From Dehalococcoidia bacterium UBA2158 (GTDB taxonomy: Bacteria; Chloroflexota; Dehalococcoidia; Lucifugimonadales; UBA3495), in assembly GCA_002328185.1 (NCBI GenBank), contig DCWQ01000007.1, positions 1 to 64,000 of the forward strand: 64,000 nucleotides of DNA, in the 5' to 3' direction. A program made the translations under genes and the position numbers. The notes under the pieces are model-generated. The model saw only the letters and a program-made list of their open reading frames with translations, did no database searches and was not told the origin of the DNA. The stretch's first letter is position 1. Every line of letters begins with the position of its first letter. Positions 54,397 to 62,320 of the stretch are shown one piece after another.

Positions 54397-54825
54397 CTAA
54401 CGAGCTGGAAGAGCCACCGTTGCAGAGCCGGGGGTGGTCTTCTCTCCTTTCTCGTTCTCCAACCATATGTCGCAGTCGATTAGGTTGGCGCCTTTGTCTT
54501 GGTACTTCTTAGTGACCACGCCCTTGGCGGTGACCGGTGTGCCGGGGATATCCATGCCCCGGTACTGGCAGGCCAGGCGCTTCAGATCGCCGTCGGCGCC
54601 CATCCACTTGGTGACCAAATGGCCCAGGAACGCGTTCTTCAGCGCGCCGTGGAGTATCACATCGTCCAGGTCGTTGTTCCTGGCGAAGCCCTGGTCGTAG
54701 TGGATCTGGTAGTAGTCGCCGGACGCGCCAGCGTACTTCACCAACTGCTGGGTGGTGGGGTTCTTCACCACGGCAGGCAACTCCGTACCTTCTTTTACGT
54801 CGTCCCAAAAGACTTGATCGGCCAT
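54397..54825 (-). CDS. MaoC-like dehydratase, C-terminal half (hot-dog fold)
   Basis: The 142-residue protein is a single hot-dog domain of the MaoC/hydratase-2 type. It has the catalytic-region pattern YAGASGDYYQIHYDQGFARNN (D...H) and the typical HGALKNAFLGHLVTKW. The ATG at 54825 is chosen because GGAG is six bases upstream. It lies 44 bp after the partner gene. Together the two half-sized proteins should form a heteromeric enoyl-CoA hydratase, as in HadAB-type systems. Confidence 0.9.
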   Translation of the reverse strand: MADQVFWDDVKEGTELPAVVKNPTTQQLVKYAGASGDYYQIHYDQGFARNNDLDDVILHGALKNAFLGHLVTKWMGADGDLKRLACQYRGMDIPGTPVTAKGVVTKKYQDKGANLIDCDIWLENEKGEKTTPGSATVALPAR

Positions 54826-54869
54826 GCTAGGCTCCAATCGCCGTTATCCGGCGTTTTAATATCTGGGCT

Positions 54870-55328
54870 TTAGTAACGAATAGAAGTGCTGGTCTGGATG
54901 GCGGCTACTTGGTCAAACTGGTTGCGGTAGGTCACCACGATGGAGGTGATGATCATCAGCCCCATGCGTCCATTGCGCTCATTGATGTCGGCGATCTCCG
55001 AGATGGCTGTGATGCGGTCGCCAGCCCGGACGGGGTGAAAGTACTCCCAGTCGCTACCGCCGTCCAGAAGCCGTCCGAAGGGCATATCAAAGGGATATTC
55101 GGGACGGTCTACGCCCACGGAGCGGAGGAAGGTGGGGGGCGCAATCAGCCCGCCGTACCGGCCCTCGCGGGCGGCCATCTCATCGTTGTAAACCGGGTTG
55201 TCGTCTTCGATGGCCTCGGCAAACTTGATGATGGCGCCTTTCTCGATATCTATGGTGCGGGGCGCACTCTTCTGGCCAATGGCCTTCTTGATCATTTCGT
55301 CGGTTAAGAATGACGCGGGAGTAGTCAC
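54870..55328 (-). CDS. MaoC N-terminal-type (FAS1-like) dehydratase partner
   Basis: The 152-residue protein matches the MaoC N-terminal dehydratase domain. It has IIKFAEAIEDDNPVYNDEMAAR, APPTFLRSVGVDRPEYPFD, LLDGGSDWEYFHPVRAGDRI and ITSIVVTYRNQFDQVAA. This half usually shapes the substrate pocket and lacks the catalytic Asp/His of the partner. The GTG at 55328 is preferred because AGGAGGG lies five bases upstream and the upstream open frame is not family-like. It is the first gene of the cluster on this strand. Confidence 0.9.
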   Translation of the reverse strand: MTTPASFLTDEMIKKAIGQKSAPRTIDIEKGAIIKFAEAIEDDNPVYNDEMAAREGRYGGLIAPPTFLRSVGVDRPEYPFDMPFGRLLDGGSDWEYFHPVRAGDRITAISEIADINERNGRMGLMIITSIVVTYRNQFDQVAAIQTSTSIRY

Positions 55329-55560
55329 GAAATCCCTCCTGTTCCAGTGCAGAGAAAGTCTATCTGTCGCCCTGTTGAGTGTCAAATATCTCGGGCTTCC
55401 GGGGCCTGCGTCTGGGCGATGGAAGATCATTGGACACGCCAGCCACGCCGATATATAGTTGGACGAAACCCCCACCGGCCACTACCCAGGCACGGTTTCC
55501 TGCCTGGAACGAACGTTGGTCCGGAGCCGGATACCGAGCAATTTCCCAGGAGTCTTCAGC

Positions 55561-56508
55561 ATGGAATACGGCTTTTACCTCCCCAACAGCGGCGCCGGTG
55601 TTCAGCCCGATGCGCTGGCCAGCATCGCCAAACAGGGCGACCGGCTGAGCTTCTACTGCATGGTCATGCCCGACCACATCCTTCAGCCCAACAAGGTCAA
55701 CTCCACCTACCCCTACAGCCTGACCGGCGACATCCTGGAGGCTGGACAGTCTGGGGACGGCGAATGGCCGGAGCAGATAACGACCCTGGCCTGGCTGGCC
55801 GGGATCACCGAGAGGATCCGCCTGGTCACCAGCGTGATGATCATCCCCTACCGCAACCCCATCCTCACCGCCAAGATGCTGTCGACACTGGACATGCTCT
55901 CCAAGGGACGATTGATTCTGGGCGCAGGTGTCGGCTGGATGGAAGAAGAGTTTGAACTGCTGGACACTCCTCCCTTCGCCGAGCGCGGGGCGGTGACCAA
56001 CGAATACCTGGAAGCGTTCATCGAGCTTTGGACGAAGGACGACCCCAAGTTCGAGGGCAAGTACGTGAACTTCTCGGACATCACCTTCCTGCCCAAGCCG
56101 GTGCAGAAACCCTATCCGCCCATCTGGATCGGCGGACAGAGCAAACCAGCCATCAGGCGTGCCGCCCGGCTGGGCAACTGCTGGCATCCCGTGGGCGCGA
56201 TCCCGGCTGCTCCGCTGGAGCCCGAAGAGTTAGCTGAGAACTTGGTATTCCTGCACCAGTACGCGGAAAGAGCCGGCCGGGACCCGTCCGAGATTCAAGT
56301 TTCGGTGAAGGCGCCCCTGTACGATTCCGGGAGTTCCGGCGGGACCCGTCGTAGGTTCAGTGGTTCGGCCGACGAGGTCCGCCAGGACGTCCAGATCTAT
56401 GCCGACGTGGGAGTAACCCACCTGATCTTCGACTTCCGGACGGCCGACCCCCACCAGACTGAGGACCGCATGGCCCAATTCGCTGAAGAAGTCATGGCCG
56501 TCACCTAG
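55561..56508 (+). CDS. LLM-class flavin-dependent oxidoreductase
   Basis: The 315-residue protein is a luciferase-like TIM-barrel enzyme. It begins MEYGFYLPNSGAG and has RIRLVTSVMIIPYRNPI, LSKGRLILGAGVGWMEEEFE and the PPIWIGGQSKPAIRRAARLGN block. The glycine-rich segment at GAGVGW and the overall pattern resemble F420-type oxidoreductases (TIGR-like groups recalled from memory). The ATG at 55561 is chosen because AGGAG is eight bases upstream. It is divergent from the MaoC cluster and heads a plus-strand catabolic run. Confidence 0.9.
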   Translation: MEYGFYLPNSGAGVQPDALASIAKQGDRLSFYCMVMPDHILQPNKVNSTYPYSLTGDILEAGQSGDGEWPEQITTLAWLAGITERIRLVTSVMIIPYRNPILTAKMLSTLDMLSKGRLILGAGVGWMEEEFELLDTPPFAERGAVTNEYLEAFIELWTKDDPKFEGKYVNFSDITFLPKPVQKPYPPIWIGGQSKPAIRRAARLGNCWHPVGAIPAAPLEPEELAENLVFLHQYAERAGRDPSEIQVSVKAPLYDSGSSGGTRRRFSGSADEVRQDVQIYADVGVTHLIFDFRTADPHQTEDRMAQFAEEVMAVT

Positions 56509-56554
56509 GCAGGCCACCTCGTAAGTTAATTATTTTCAGCCAGGAGGCGCTCCC

Positions 56555-57355
56555 ATGGAGCCTTTGAACGAACGGTACGATAAGGGCCAGGACATGCGGT
56601 CATTGATGGCGCGGGGCGACCCCAGCCATTACACCTTACCCGGCATCGACCAACTGGCCCCGGACCTGAAGCGGATAATCAACGAAGCCTTGTTCGGCCA
56701 GATCTGGGCCCGGCCCGGACTGGACCCCAAACACCGCTGCATGGTCACCATCTCAGCGCTGACGGCGGAGGGACAATTGCCGCTGTTACGCCGCCACATC
56801 GAGCGCGGTCTCAACCTGGGTTTGACTCCGGCGCAGGTGGTGGAAGTGTTCGTCCAGCTCACCTTCTACGTGGGCGTCCCGGCGGTTGAAGCCGCCATGC
56901 GCACCACCAAGGATATCTTCGAGGAACGCGGCATTGAATTCACGCCGACGGAGGTCTATGACACCAGCCTCTCGGCCGACGCCCTGTATGAGACCGGCAA
57001 AAAGAGCTTCCAAGAGAACATCGGCGACTCGACTCTATACCCGGTAGAGGACACCGATTCCATTGAGGCCGAGCTGGGGCGGCTGATCGACGAATACCTT
57101 TGGGGCGCCATCTACACCCGGCCCGATCTTGACCAGAAGAGCCGCGCCATCTGCGCCCTTTCGGCCATGACCGTCATGGGCCAGTACGACCGGCAGATAC
57201 GCCGCCGCATCGAAGGAGCGCTAAAGGTAGGCGTGACCCCCCAGGAGATCATGGAGGTGTTCTTCCACCTGATCCTCTACGGCGGTTACATCAACTCACG
57301 GACCGCCATCCGTGTGGCGCGCTCGGTATTCACGGAACAGGACCTCAGCGCCTGA
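56555..57355 (+). CDS. Carboxymuconolactone decarboxylase-like protein, two tandem domains
   Basis: The 266-residue protein contains two CMD/AhpD-like helical domains (about 30-125 and 165-260). Each has the block HRCMVTISAL or SRAICALSAM, then GQ...RRHIERGLNLG or RRRIEGALKVG, then the EVFVQLTFYVG or EVFFHLILYGG end. Neither has the CxxC of AhpD, so a redox role is unlikely and a decarboxylase or isomerase role is more plausible. AAGGAGGCGC precedes the ATG. It follows the LLM enzyme and precedes an alpha/beta hydrolase. Confidence 0.88.
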   Translation: MEPLNERYDKGQDMRSLMARGDPSHYTLPGIDQLAPDLKRIINEALFGQIWARPGLDPKHRCMVTISALTAEGQLPLLRRHIERGLNLGLTPAQVVEVFVQLTFYVGVPAVEAAMRTTKDIFEERGIEFTPTEVYDTSLSADALYETGKKSFQENIGDSTLYPVEDTDSIEAELGRLIDEYLWGAIYTRPDLDQKSRAICALSAMTVMGQYDRQIRRRIEGALKVGVTPQEIMEVFFHLILYGGYINSRTAIRVARSVFTEQDLSA

Positions 57356-57388
57356 TAATATCCATTAAGATTTGGGTGGAGCAACGAT

Positions 57389-58186
57389 ATGAAACTACGT
57401 CTCGATGACGGCATAGAGCTCTTTTACACCATCGACGACTTCACCGACCCCTGGACCGAGCCGGAGACGGTCCTAATGCACCACGGCATGGCCAAGAGCC
57501 ACAAGATGTGGTTCGGCTGGGTGCCCATCATCGCCCGGCACTACCGTGTCATCCGCTTCGACATGCGTGGCATGGGGCTGTCCGACGTGTCCGGCCCAGA
57601 GCACGAGTGGACGCTAGACAGCTTCACTCGCGACCTAAGAGAGTTCGTCGACAAGATGGAGCTGGACAAGTTCCACCTGATCGGCGAGACGGTGGGCGGG
57701 TCCATCTCAATGAACTTCTCAATCACCAACCAGGAGCGGCTGAAGTCCCTGACGGTCTGCACCTCTCCCACCAGTTTCGACTCGCACCACAAAGAAAGCG
57801 CGGAACTCATCGAGCGCGAGGGGATCAACGTCTGGGTTGAAGATTCCATCGGACGCCGCTTGGACCCGCAGATAGTCGATCCGGCCTACATCCGCTGGTA
57901 CGCCGAGCAGATGAAGGCAACCCCGGCACACGTGGTGGCCGGCTTCCAGCGTAATGCCACCGGGGACATCGGCCGGGCATTAAAGGACGTTCAAACCCCC
58001 ATGTTGATGCTGGCGGCTGCCAATCTCCGGGAGGAAGTCCTGGGCGATTTTCGGGGCGCGGCGGACCTGTTTCCCAATGGCCGCAAGGTGATTTTCCCCG
58101 GTGTTTACGGCTTCGTCCAACACATCATACCGGTGCCGTGCGCCAGAGTGTGGCTCGACTTCGCCCAAGGCCTGAAAGAGAAATAG
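57389..58186 (+). CDS. Alpha/beta-hydrolase-fold protein with Thr at the nucleophile position
   Basis: The 265-residue protein has an alpha/beta-hydrolase fold resembling 3-oxoadipate enol-lactonase and related enzymes. The oxyanion segment reads VLMHHGMAKS and the core has RFDMRGMGLSDVS. The nucleophile elbow reads GETVGG at 99-104, where the family normally has GESMGG or GxSxG, so the nucleophile is Thr101 (codon ACG), not Ser or Cys. The C-terminal His region is FVQHIIPV. The protein may use Thr, or be catalytically altered. CMD-family and enol-lactonase genes are adjacent in beta-ketoadipate pathways, which fits the neighbour upstream. Confidence 0.85.
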   Translation: MKLRLDDGIELFYTIDDFTDPWTEPETVLMHHGMAKSHKMWFGWVPIIARHYRVIRFDMRGMGLSDVSGPEHEWTLDSFTRDLREFVDKMELDKFHLIGETVGGSISMNFSITNQERLKSLTVCTSPTSFDSHHKESAELIEREGINVWVEDSIGRRLDPQIVDPAYIRWYAEQMKATPAHVVAGFQRNATGDIGRALKDVQTPMLMLAAANLREEVLGDFRGAADLFPNGRKVIFPGVYGFVQHIIPVPCARVWLDFAQGLKEK

Positions 58187-58190
58187 CGCC

Positions 58191-58817
58191 TTGCCCGATG
58201 AAGCAACACCGGACGACCAGCCTCATCCTTTAGACGAAGCCAGTCGGCCAAAAAGAGACCGGATCTTGGACCGATGGGGGGTCCTGGGGGACCTACTCCG
58301 CGAGGAAGGTAGCCCTTATCTGCTAGACCCCAAATTCCGGCTCAAATTCCGGCAGTATCTCTTCCAAGCGGCGCTGGCCACAATAGCCATGGCCCTGATT
58401 CTGTTGTTTGTGGACTCGCTGTCCACAGCCGCCATCTCCGCGGGCTTGGGCTCCAGCGTAATCGGCATGTTCATCAATCCCACCGGCGCGACCGCCAGAA
58501 TCCGGGCTGTCGTTGGCGGGCACACCATGGCGCTGTTGCTAGGCTCCGTGTTCTCTTTGATTCTCTTCGCAGGTGGTATTGAGTCCTTCATCGCCGACCA
58601 CAGCCGCTTCCATGCGCTGATTATGGCGGTCTCCGTGGGAATGCTGATCCTGGTCATGGCCATAACAGACACAGAGCACCCACCAGCCGCCGGTATTGTC
58701 ATCGGCATGGCCAGCCGGGAGTGGACCCCAGAGGCGTTCGGGGCCATTCTTGGAGCCGCGGCACTGCTGGGCGCCATCAAGCTGGTGCTAAAGCGGAATC
58801 TTCAAGACCTTCTTTAA
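58191..58817 (+). CDS. HPP family membrane protein
   Basis: The 208-residue protein is a four- or five-helix membrane protein of the HPP family. The eponymous motif is EHPPAAG at the end of the third or fourth helix, followed by GIVIGMASREW. Hydrophobic segments lie at about residues 57-85, 90-105, 115-135, 142-165 and 180-200. Some relatives are chloroplast nitrite transporters; most bacterial members are uncharacterised. The start is a TTG four bases after the hydrolase stop, so cotranscription is likely. Confidence 0.85.
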   Translation: MPDEATPDDQPHPLDEASRPKRDRILDRWGVLGDLLREEGSPYLLDPKFRLKFRQYLFQAALATIAMALILLFVDSLSTAAISAGLGSSVIGMFINPTGATARIRAVVGGHTMALLLGSVFSLILFAGGIESFIADHSRFHALIMAVSVGMLILVMAITDTEHPPAAGIVIGMASREWTPEAFGAILGAAALLGAIKLVLKRNLQDLL

Positions 58818-58865
58818 TGAGCTTAGGGATTCCAAACTGAAAATCATTTTCTGGGGGCACTAACC

Positions 58866-59660
58866 ATGGACCTATCACTGGCAGGAAAGATCGCCATCGT
58901 CACCGGTGGCAGCAAGGGAATCGGCCGGGCCGCGGCATTGGCGTTGGCCCATGAGGGAGCGGATGTGGCCATTTGCGCCCGCGGCATGGAGGACCTAGAA
59001 GACGCCGCCGCTGAGATCCGCGCCGCCACCGGACGGAAGGCGCTGGCGGTCCAGGCTGACATGGGCAACCCCAAGGACATCAAGAACCTGGTCGCGGCCA
59101 CCGTGGCCGAGCTGGGCGGGGTCGATATCCTAATCAATAACGCGGTGAACTCCAAGGCTGCGCCCTTCATGGAGTTGGCCGACGAAGACTGGTTGAACCA
59201 CATCAACGTTAAGGTCATGGGCTACGTCCGCTGCTCGCGAGAGGTGATTCCCCACATGCAGGCGCGGGGTGGCGGGAGAATCATCAATATTGGCGGCATG
59301 GCTGCCCGTCAGGCGAACACACTGGCCAATAGCAACGGCGTAACCAATTCATCGGTCTCCAACATGGCCAAGAACCTCTCTGACGCGTTCGCATCTGACG
59401 GCATTTTGGTTAACTGCATCCATCCGGGCACAACGAGAACAGAAAGACAGACCCGAAGCCTGGTCGCTCGAGCGGAACACGCCAGTATCTCAGTTGAAGA
59501 GGCCGAACGCCGCGCCGTGTCCGATATACCCATCGGCCGCATGGTGGAATCCCAAGACATCGCAGACCTGATCGTGTTCTTGGCGTCAGACCGGGCTGGA
59601 GCCATCACCGGTCAGACCATCGCCGTGGAAGGAGGCGCTGGGCGGGGTATGAATTTCTGA
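58866..59660 (+). CDS. SDR family protein without the usual Ser-Tyr-Lys triad
   Basis: The 264-residue protein has the SDR fold: TGGSKGIGRAAALALA for cofactor binding, the NNAV segment and the C-terminal GQTIAVEGGAGRGM. However, the catalytic positions differ. The strand reads INIGGMAA, with Gly144 where Ser is expected, and the YxxxK block reads NGVTNSS, with Asn157 and Asn161 in place of Tyr and Lys. A reductase mechanism is therefore doubtful. A role in binding, dehydration or another reaction is possible. GGGGGCACT precedes the ATG. It ends the catabolic run. Confidence 0.85.
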   Translation: MDLSLAGKIAIVTGGSKGIGRAAALALAHEGADVAICARGMEDLEDAAAEIRAATGRKALAVQADMGNPKDIKNLVAATVAELGGVDILINNAVNSKAAPFMELADEDWLNHINVKVMGYVRCSREVIPHMQARGGGRIINIGGMAARQANTLANSNGVTNSSVSNMAKNLSDAFASDGILVNCIHPGTTRTERQTRSLVARAEHASISVEEAERRAVSDIPIGRMVESQDIADLIVFLASDRAGAITGQTIAVEGGAGRGMNF

Positions 59661-59672
59661 TCTAGCTTCGCC

Positions 59673-59712
59673 TTTATATGCTACATCTGTTATCGTCGAT
59701 ACAGCATATAAA
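59673..59712. repeat. 10-bp perfect inverted repeat, 20-base spacer
   Basis: TTTATATGCT at 59673-59682 is exactly inverted by AGCATATAAA at 59703-59712. It lies just after the SDR gene and about 145 bases before the lipoprotein ATG. It could be an mRNA-end hairpin or an operator; AT-rich halves separated by two turns of DNA fit either. The rest of the gap holds no gene. Confidence 0.6.
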
Positions 59713-59856
59713 CAATAGATTCGAGTGCGACTTGACCTATCTGGGGTGGAAGACTGGAGGAAATCCAATCGCCACCCCGGTTTTGTGCCGCCCATTCGGC
59801 TTTGATTAAAGATACGTGTACCGGGCAATGCACCCAAGTGCAAAAGGACAATATCG

Positions 59857-60795
59857 ATGTTTAACCTGGCCAAGGGGCTTGGAACTCTGCCTTGGGCACT
59901 CAGCCTACGGACCCTTCTTCTCTTGGCGCCGTTGCTGCTCATATTGGTGGCGGCGTGCTCATCGGAGTCTGACGATCCGATCATATCCAGTGAGCAGGAA
60001 TCCGGCGGGCCCGAATACTCAGCCATCATCATCACCACCGATATGTCGGTGGGCGAGTCCCGCGTCCTGTTTGGCGTGATCGACCGCCAAGGCATGCCAG
60101 TACCCGGGACCTCGTCAGAAGTGGGCGTTTATTTCCTGGTCCCCGGTGAAGATGCCAGGGTACTGAAAGAATCGGTGACCGCCAACTTCGTGAACTGGCC
60201 GACCGCCGTGGGGGGAGTCTTTGCCGCCAACCTTGACCTTGATATCGGCGGACTATACGAAATAGACGTTAATCTAACCTCAGTCGACGGGACACAGGTC
60301 TTCGCCCAAGCCAGTTTCATCCTCCAAGATCATCCCAGTACGCCGGCCATCGGCTCCCCGGCTCCGGCCAGCGTGACCCATACTGCCGCCGAAGCAGAGG
60401 ACATCTCCCACATCACCAGCTCCCTCGCGCCGGACTTGGACCTGTATCAGTTGTCCATCCACGAGGCGCTACTGCAAAACAAGCCGTTGGTAGTGGTTTT
60501 CGCCACTCCAGCCTACTGCGTGAGCGCCACCTGCGGGCCCCAGGTGGGAGAGGTGACCAAAGTCAAAGAGAGTCTGGGAGACCGGGCGAACTTCATCCAC
60601 ATCGAGGTCTTCGAAAACCCTCATTTAATCGAAGGTGAGAGACCCACCACCGATCTGGTCGCTGCAGTACAAGAGTGGGGGCTGCCCACGGAACCGTGGA
60701 CGTTCGTGATTGACAGCCAGGGCCTGGTGCGGGGGAAATTCGAGCAGTTCACCACGGCAGCGGAGATAGAGGCGAAACTCCTAGAGGTCTTCTGA
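59857..60795 (+). CDS. Lipoprotein with C-terminal thioredoxin-like domain
   Basis: The 312-residue protein starts with a lipoprotein signal ending in the lipobox LVAAC at about residue 33, so it is a membrane-anchored, extracytoplasmic protein. Residues 55-160 form a beta-rich domain with no recognised family. Residues 195-312 look thioredoxin-like: PLVVVFATPAYCVSATCGPQ, a beta-alpha-beta pattern, and WTFVIDSQGLVRGKFEQF. Its cysteine pair is CX4C (CVSATC), not the usual CXXC. AAAAGGACAAT precedes the ATG. It may act in disulfide or metal delivery outside the membrane; this is inference. Confidence 0.82.
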   Translation: MFNLAKGLGTLPWALSLRTLLLLAPLLLILVAACSSESDDPIISSEQESGGPEYSAIIITTDMSVGESRVLFGVIDRQGMPVPGTSSEVGVYFLVPGEDARVLKESVTANFVNWPTAVGGVFAANLDLDIGGLYEIDVNLTSVDGTQVFAQASFILQDHPSTPAIGSPAPASVTHTAAEAEDISHITSSLAPDLDLYQLSIHEALLQNKPLVVVFATPAYCVSATCGPQVGEVTKVKESLGDRANFIHIEVFENPHLIEGERPTTDLVAAVQEWGLPTEPWTFVIDSQGLVRGKFEQFTTAAEIEAKLLEVF

Positions 60796-60841
60796 CCCTT
60801 CATAAAAACGGGGGCTTTAAGAACGGAGATCAGGGAAACGG

Positions 60842-61171
60842 CTAAGAACCAGGGGCTGGGAGATCGCGGACTTCGGTGGCGATGAGGCGGCCACCCTTTG
60901 CCTCGTACTTGACTACCACGCCGTCGCCGAGTACCTGGTGTTGCCTTAGATGGGCCGCGTTGATCCCCACGTTGCCTTCCGTAGTGAACTCCCAGACTCT
61001 GCCAGACCTGTCCCGAACCCGGAGCAGCTCGATCTCAACAATGTTGCGGTCGACGGCCTCAACCACTGTCCCGGTGACGGTTTTTCCTCCGTCGCCGCCA
61101 CACGCCACGGCAATCAGCAATAGCACCGCGGCCAATGCTAGAACCTTCAACCCGGTCCGTCTCGTAACCAT
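60842..61171 (-). CDS. Small lipoprotein, beta-rich
   Basis: The 109-residue protein has a lipoprotein signal with lipobox IAVAC at about residue 24, followed by a GDGGKTVTG segment and a short beta-rich domain (VVEAVDRNIVEIELLRVRD, KYEAKGGRLIATEVRDL). It resembles small OB-like or BOF-like extracytoplasmic domains but I cannot name the family. The ATG at 61171 is three bases after the stop of the ABC permease, so it belongs to that operon and may be an accessory of the transporter. A longer frame upstream overlaps the permease and is rejected. Confidence 0.75.
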   Translation of the reverse strand: MVTRRTGLKVLALAAVLLLIAVACGGDGGKTVTGTVVEAVDRNIVEIELLRVRDRSGRVWEFTTEGNVGINAAHLRQHQVLGDGVVVKYEAKGGRLIATEVRDLPAPGS

Positions 61172-61173
61172 GA

Positions 61174-62262
61174 TCACCCGAACTTGAACACTTTGACGGC
61201 TGCCAGCGCCGTGGCCGCCGCCCAGCCGCCCAGGGCCGCCAGATAGGGCCAGGTGTCCCAGATGGGCTTTCCGTCTATCGCGATGTCCCGCAGCGCCGCT
61301 AGCATGGGGGTGAGGGGCAGCGCCAACGACAACTGGGGGAGCACCCAGGGAAGGGCTGCAGTCGAGAAGAAAGTCCCGGCCAAGAACATCATTGGCAGGG
61401 CCACTGCGTTGCCCATCCCCGAGGCGGCCGCCGGCGATTTTGCCCAGGCGGATAAGACGAACCCAATGTTCAAGAACACGATGCTGCCCAGGGACGTAAC
61501 AGCCAATACCCATATGATGTTGCCGTGAACATGCCCGCCGAACACGAATACGCCCAGAGCCAGGATGATTCCCGCCTGCACCAAGGCCAACAGCACGTGG
61601 GCGGTGATCTCGGCGGCAAAGAACTTCCAGATGGATAGCGGAGTCACCAGAAGGCGTTTCAATATGGACTGGTTCCGGAAGGTGCTGATCCGGACGGCGA
61701 TGGAGATGATGGAGTTGGTCATGACCCCCAGCCCCAGCAAACCCAACAAGACGTTATCGAAGTAATCGACCTCGGGAACTTGGATCACGTCGGCAATGAG
61801 TAGTTGCGACGGAATCACGGGGGCGCCGTCCGAGGAAATGTCTGACACCAAGTTACGGACCGCACCTTCCACCAGTTGGTTCCGGTCCGGGCTGCGGGTG
61901 CTATAGAGGAACGTTACGGGCGCCGGGCCCTCTACTTGGACCTGTCCCGCTGGGTCGTCGAACAGCTCTGGGATGACTATTAAGTATCCCAGATTGCCGT
62001 CCTCCACCCTTCGGCGCGCCTCATCTGGATTGAACTCCCCAAACTCGAGGTCTAGAAACCCTATCTCCTCCAGTCGTTCCCGGAATAGTTCGGCCCTGGG
62101 GCCGCCAGACTGGTCGACTACGGCCACGTCGGCCACACCAACGCCGTTGAAATCGAACAGGCCGAAGACCACGACCAGCATCAGGGGGAAGAACAATGCC
62201 CAGAAGATCGCCTGGCGGTTGCGCGCCATCATCTTCAGATTAGCCAAGATCAACGCAACCAA
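61174..62262 (-). CDS. ABC-2 type transporter permease
   Basis: The 362-residue protein has one N-terminal transmembrane helix (about 17-38, AIFWALFFPLMLVVVFGLF), a large extracytoplasmic domain (about 40-165) and five C-terminal hydrophobic segments. This is the architecture of the ABC-2 family. The start is a TTG at 62262, reading VALILANLKMMARNRQ. Immediately upstream a 44-base unit covering the end of the ATPase gene and this start is duplicated (62233-62320). The partner ATPase is upstream and a lipoprotein follows. The exported substrate is unknown; such exporters move drugs, lipids or polysaccharides. Confidence 0.9.
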   Translation of the reverse strand: MVALILANLKMMARNRQAIFWALFFPLMLVVVFGLFDFNGVGVADVAVVDQSGGPRAELFRERLEEIGFLDLEFGEFNPDEARRRVEDGNLGYLIVIPELFDDPAGQVQVEGPAPVTFLYSTRSPDRNQLVEGAVRNLVSDISSDGAPVIPSQLLIADVIQVPEVDYFDNVLLGLLGLGVMTNSIISIAVRISTFRNQSILKRLLVTPLSIWKFFAAEITAHVLLALVQAGIILALGVFVFGGHVHGNIIWVLAVTSLGSIVFLNIGFVLSAWAKSPAAASGMGNAVALPMMFLAGTFFSTAALPWVLPQLSLALPLTPMLAALRDIAIDGKPIWDTWPYLAALGGWAAATALAAVKVFKFG

Positions 62263-62320
62263 ATTCAGTCTCTCAGTTTCAGATTGACCAGGATCAACGC
62301 AACCAAATCTACTCTCTCAG
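62233..62320. repeat. 44-base tandem duplication at the ATPase-permease junction
   Basis: Units 62233-62276 and 62277-62320 are about 84% identical over 44 bases. Read on the minus strand, each covers a C-terminal LR(E/D)-stop, an ATTTTGG spacer and a permease-like start. The extra copy therefore encodes a 13-residue frame beginning VALILVNLK and ending LRD. It is either a local duplication or the scar of a deleted second permease gene. Confidence 0.8.

Noticed and set aside
61174..61513. Upstream extension of the small lipoprotein frame
   Set aside because: It runs antiparallel in register with no family signal and overlaps the ABC permease in another frame. The lipoprotein signal sequence begins at 61171.
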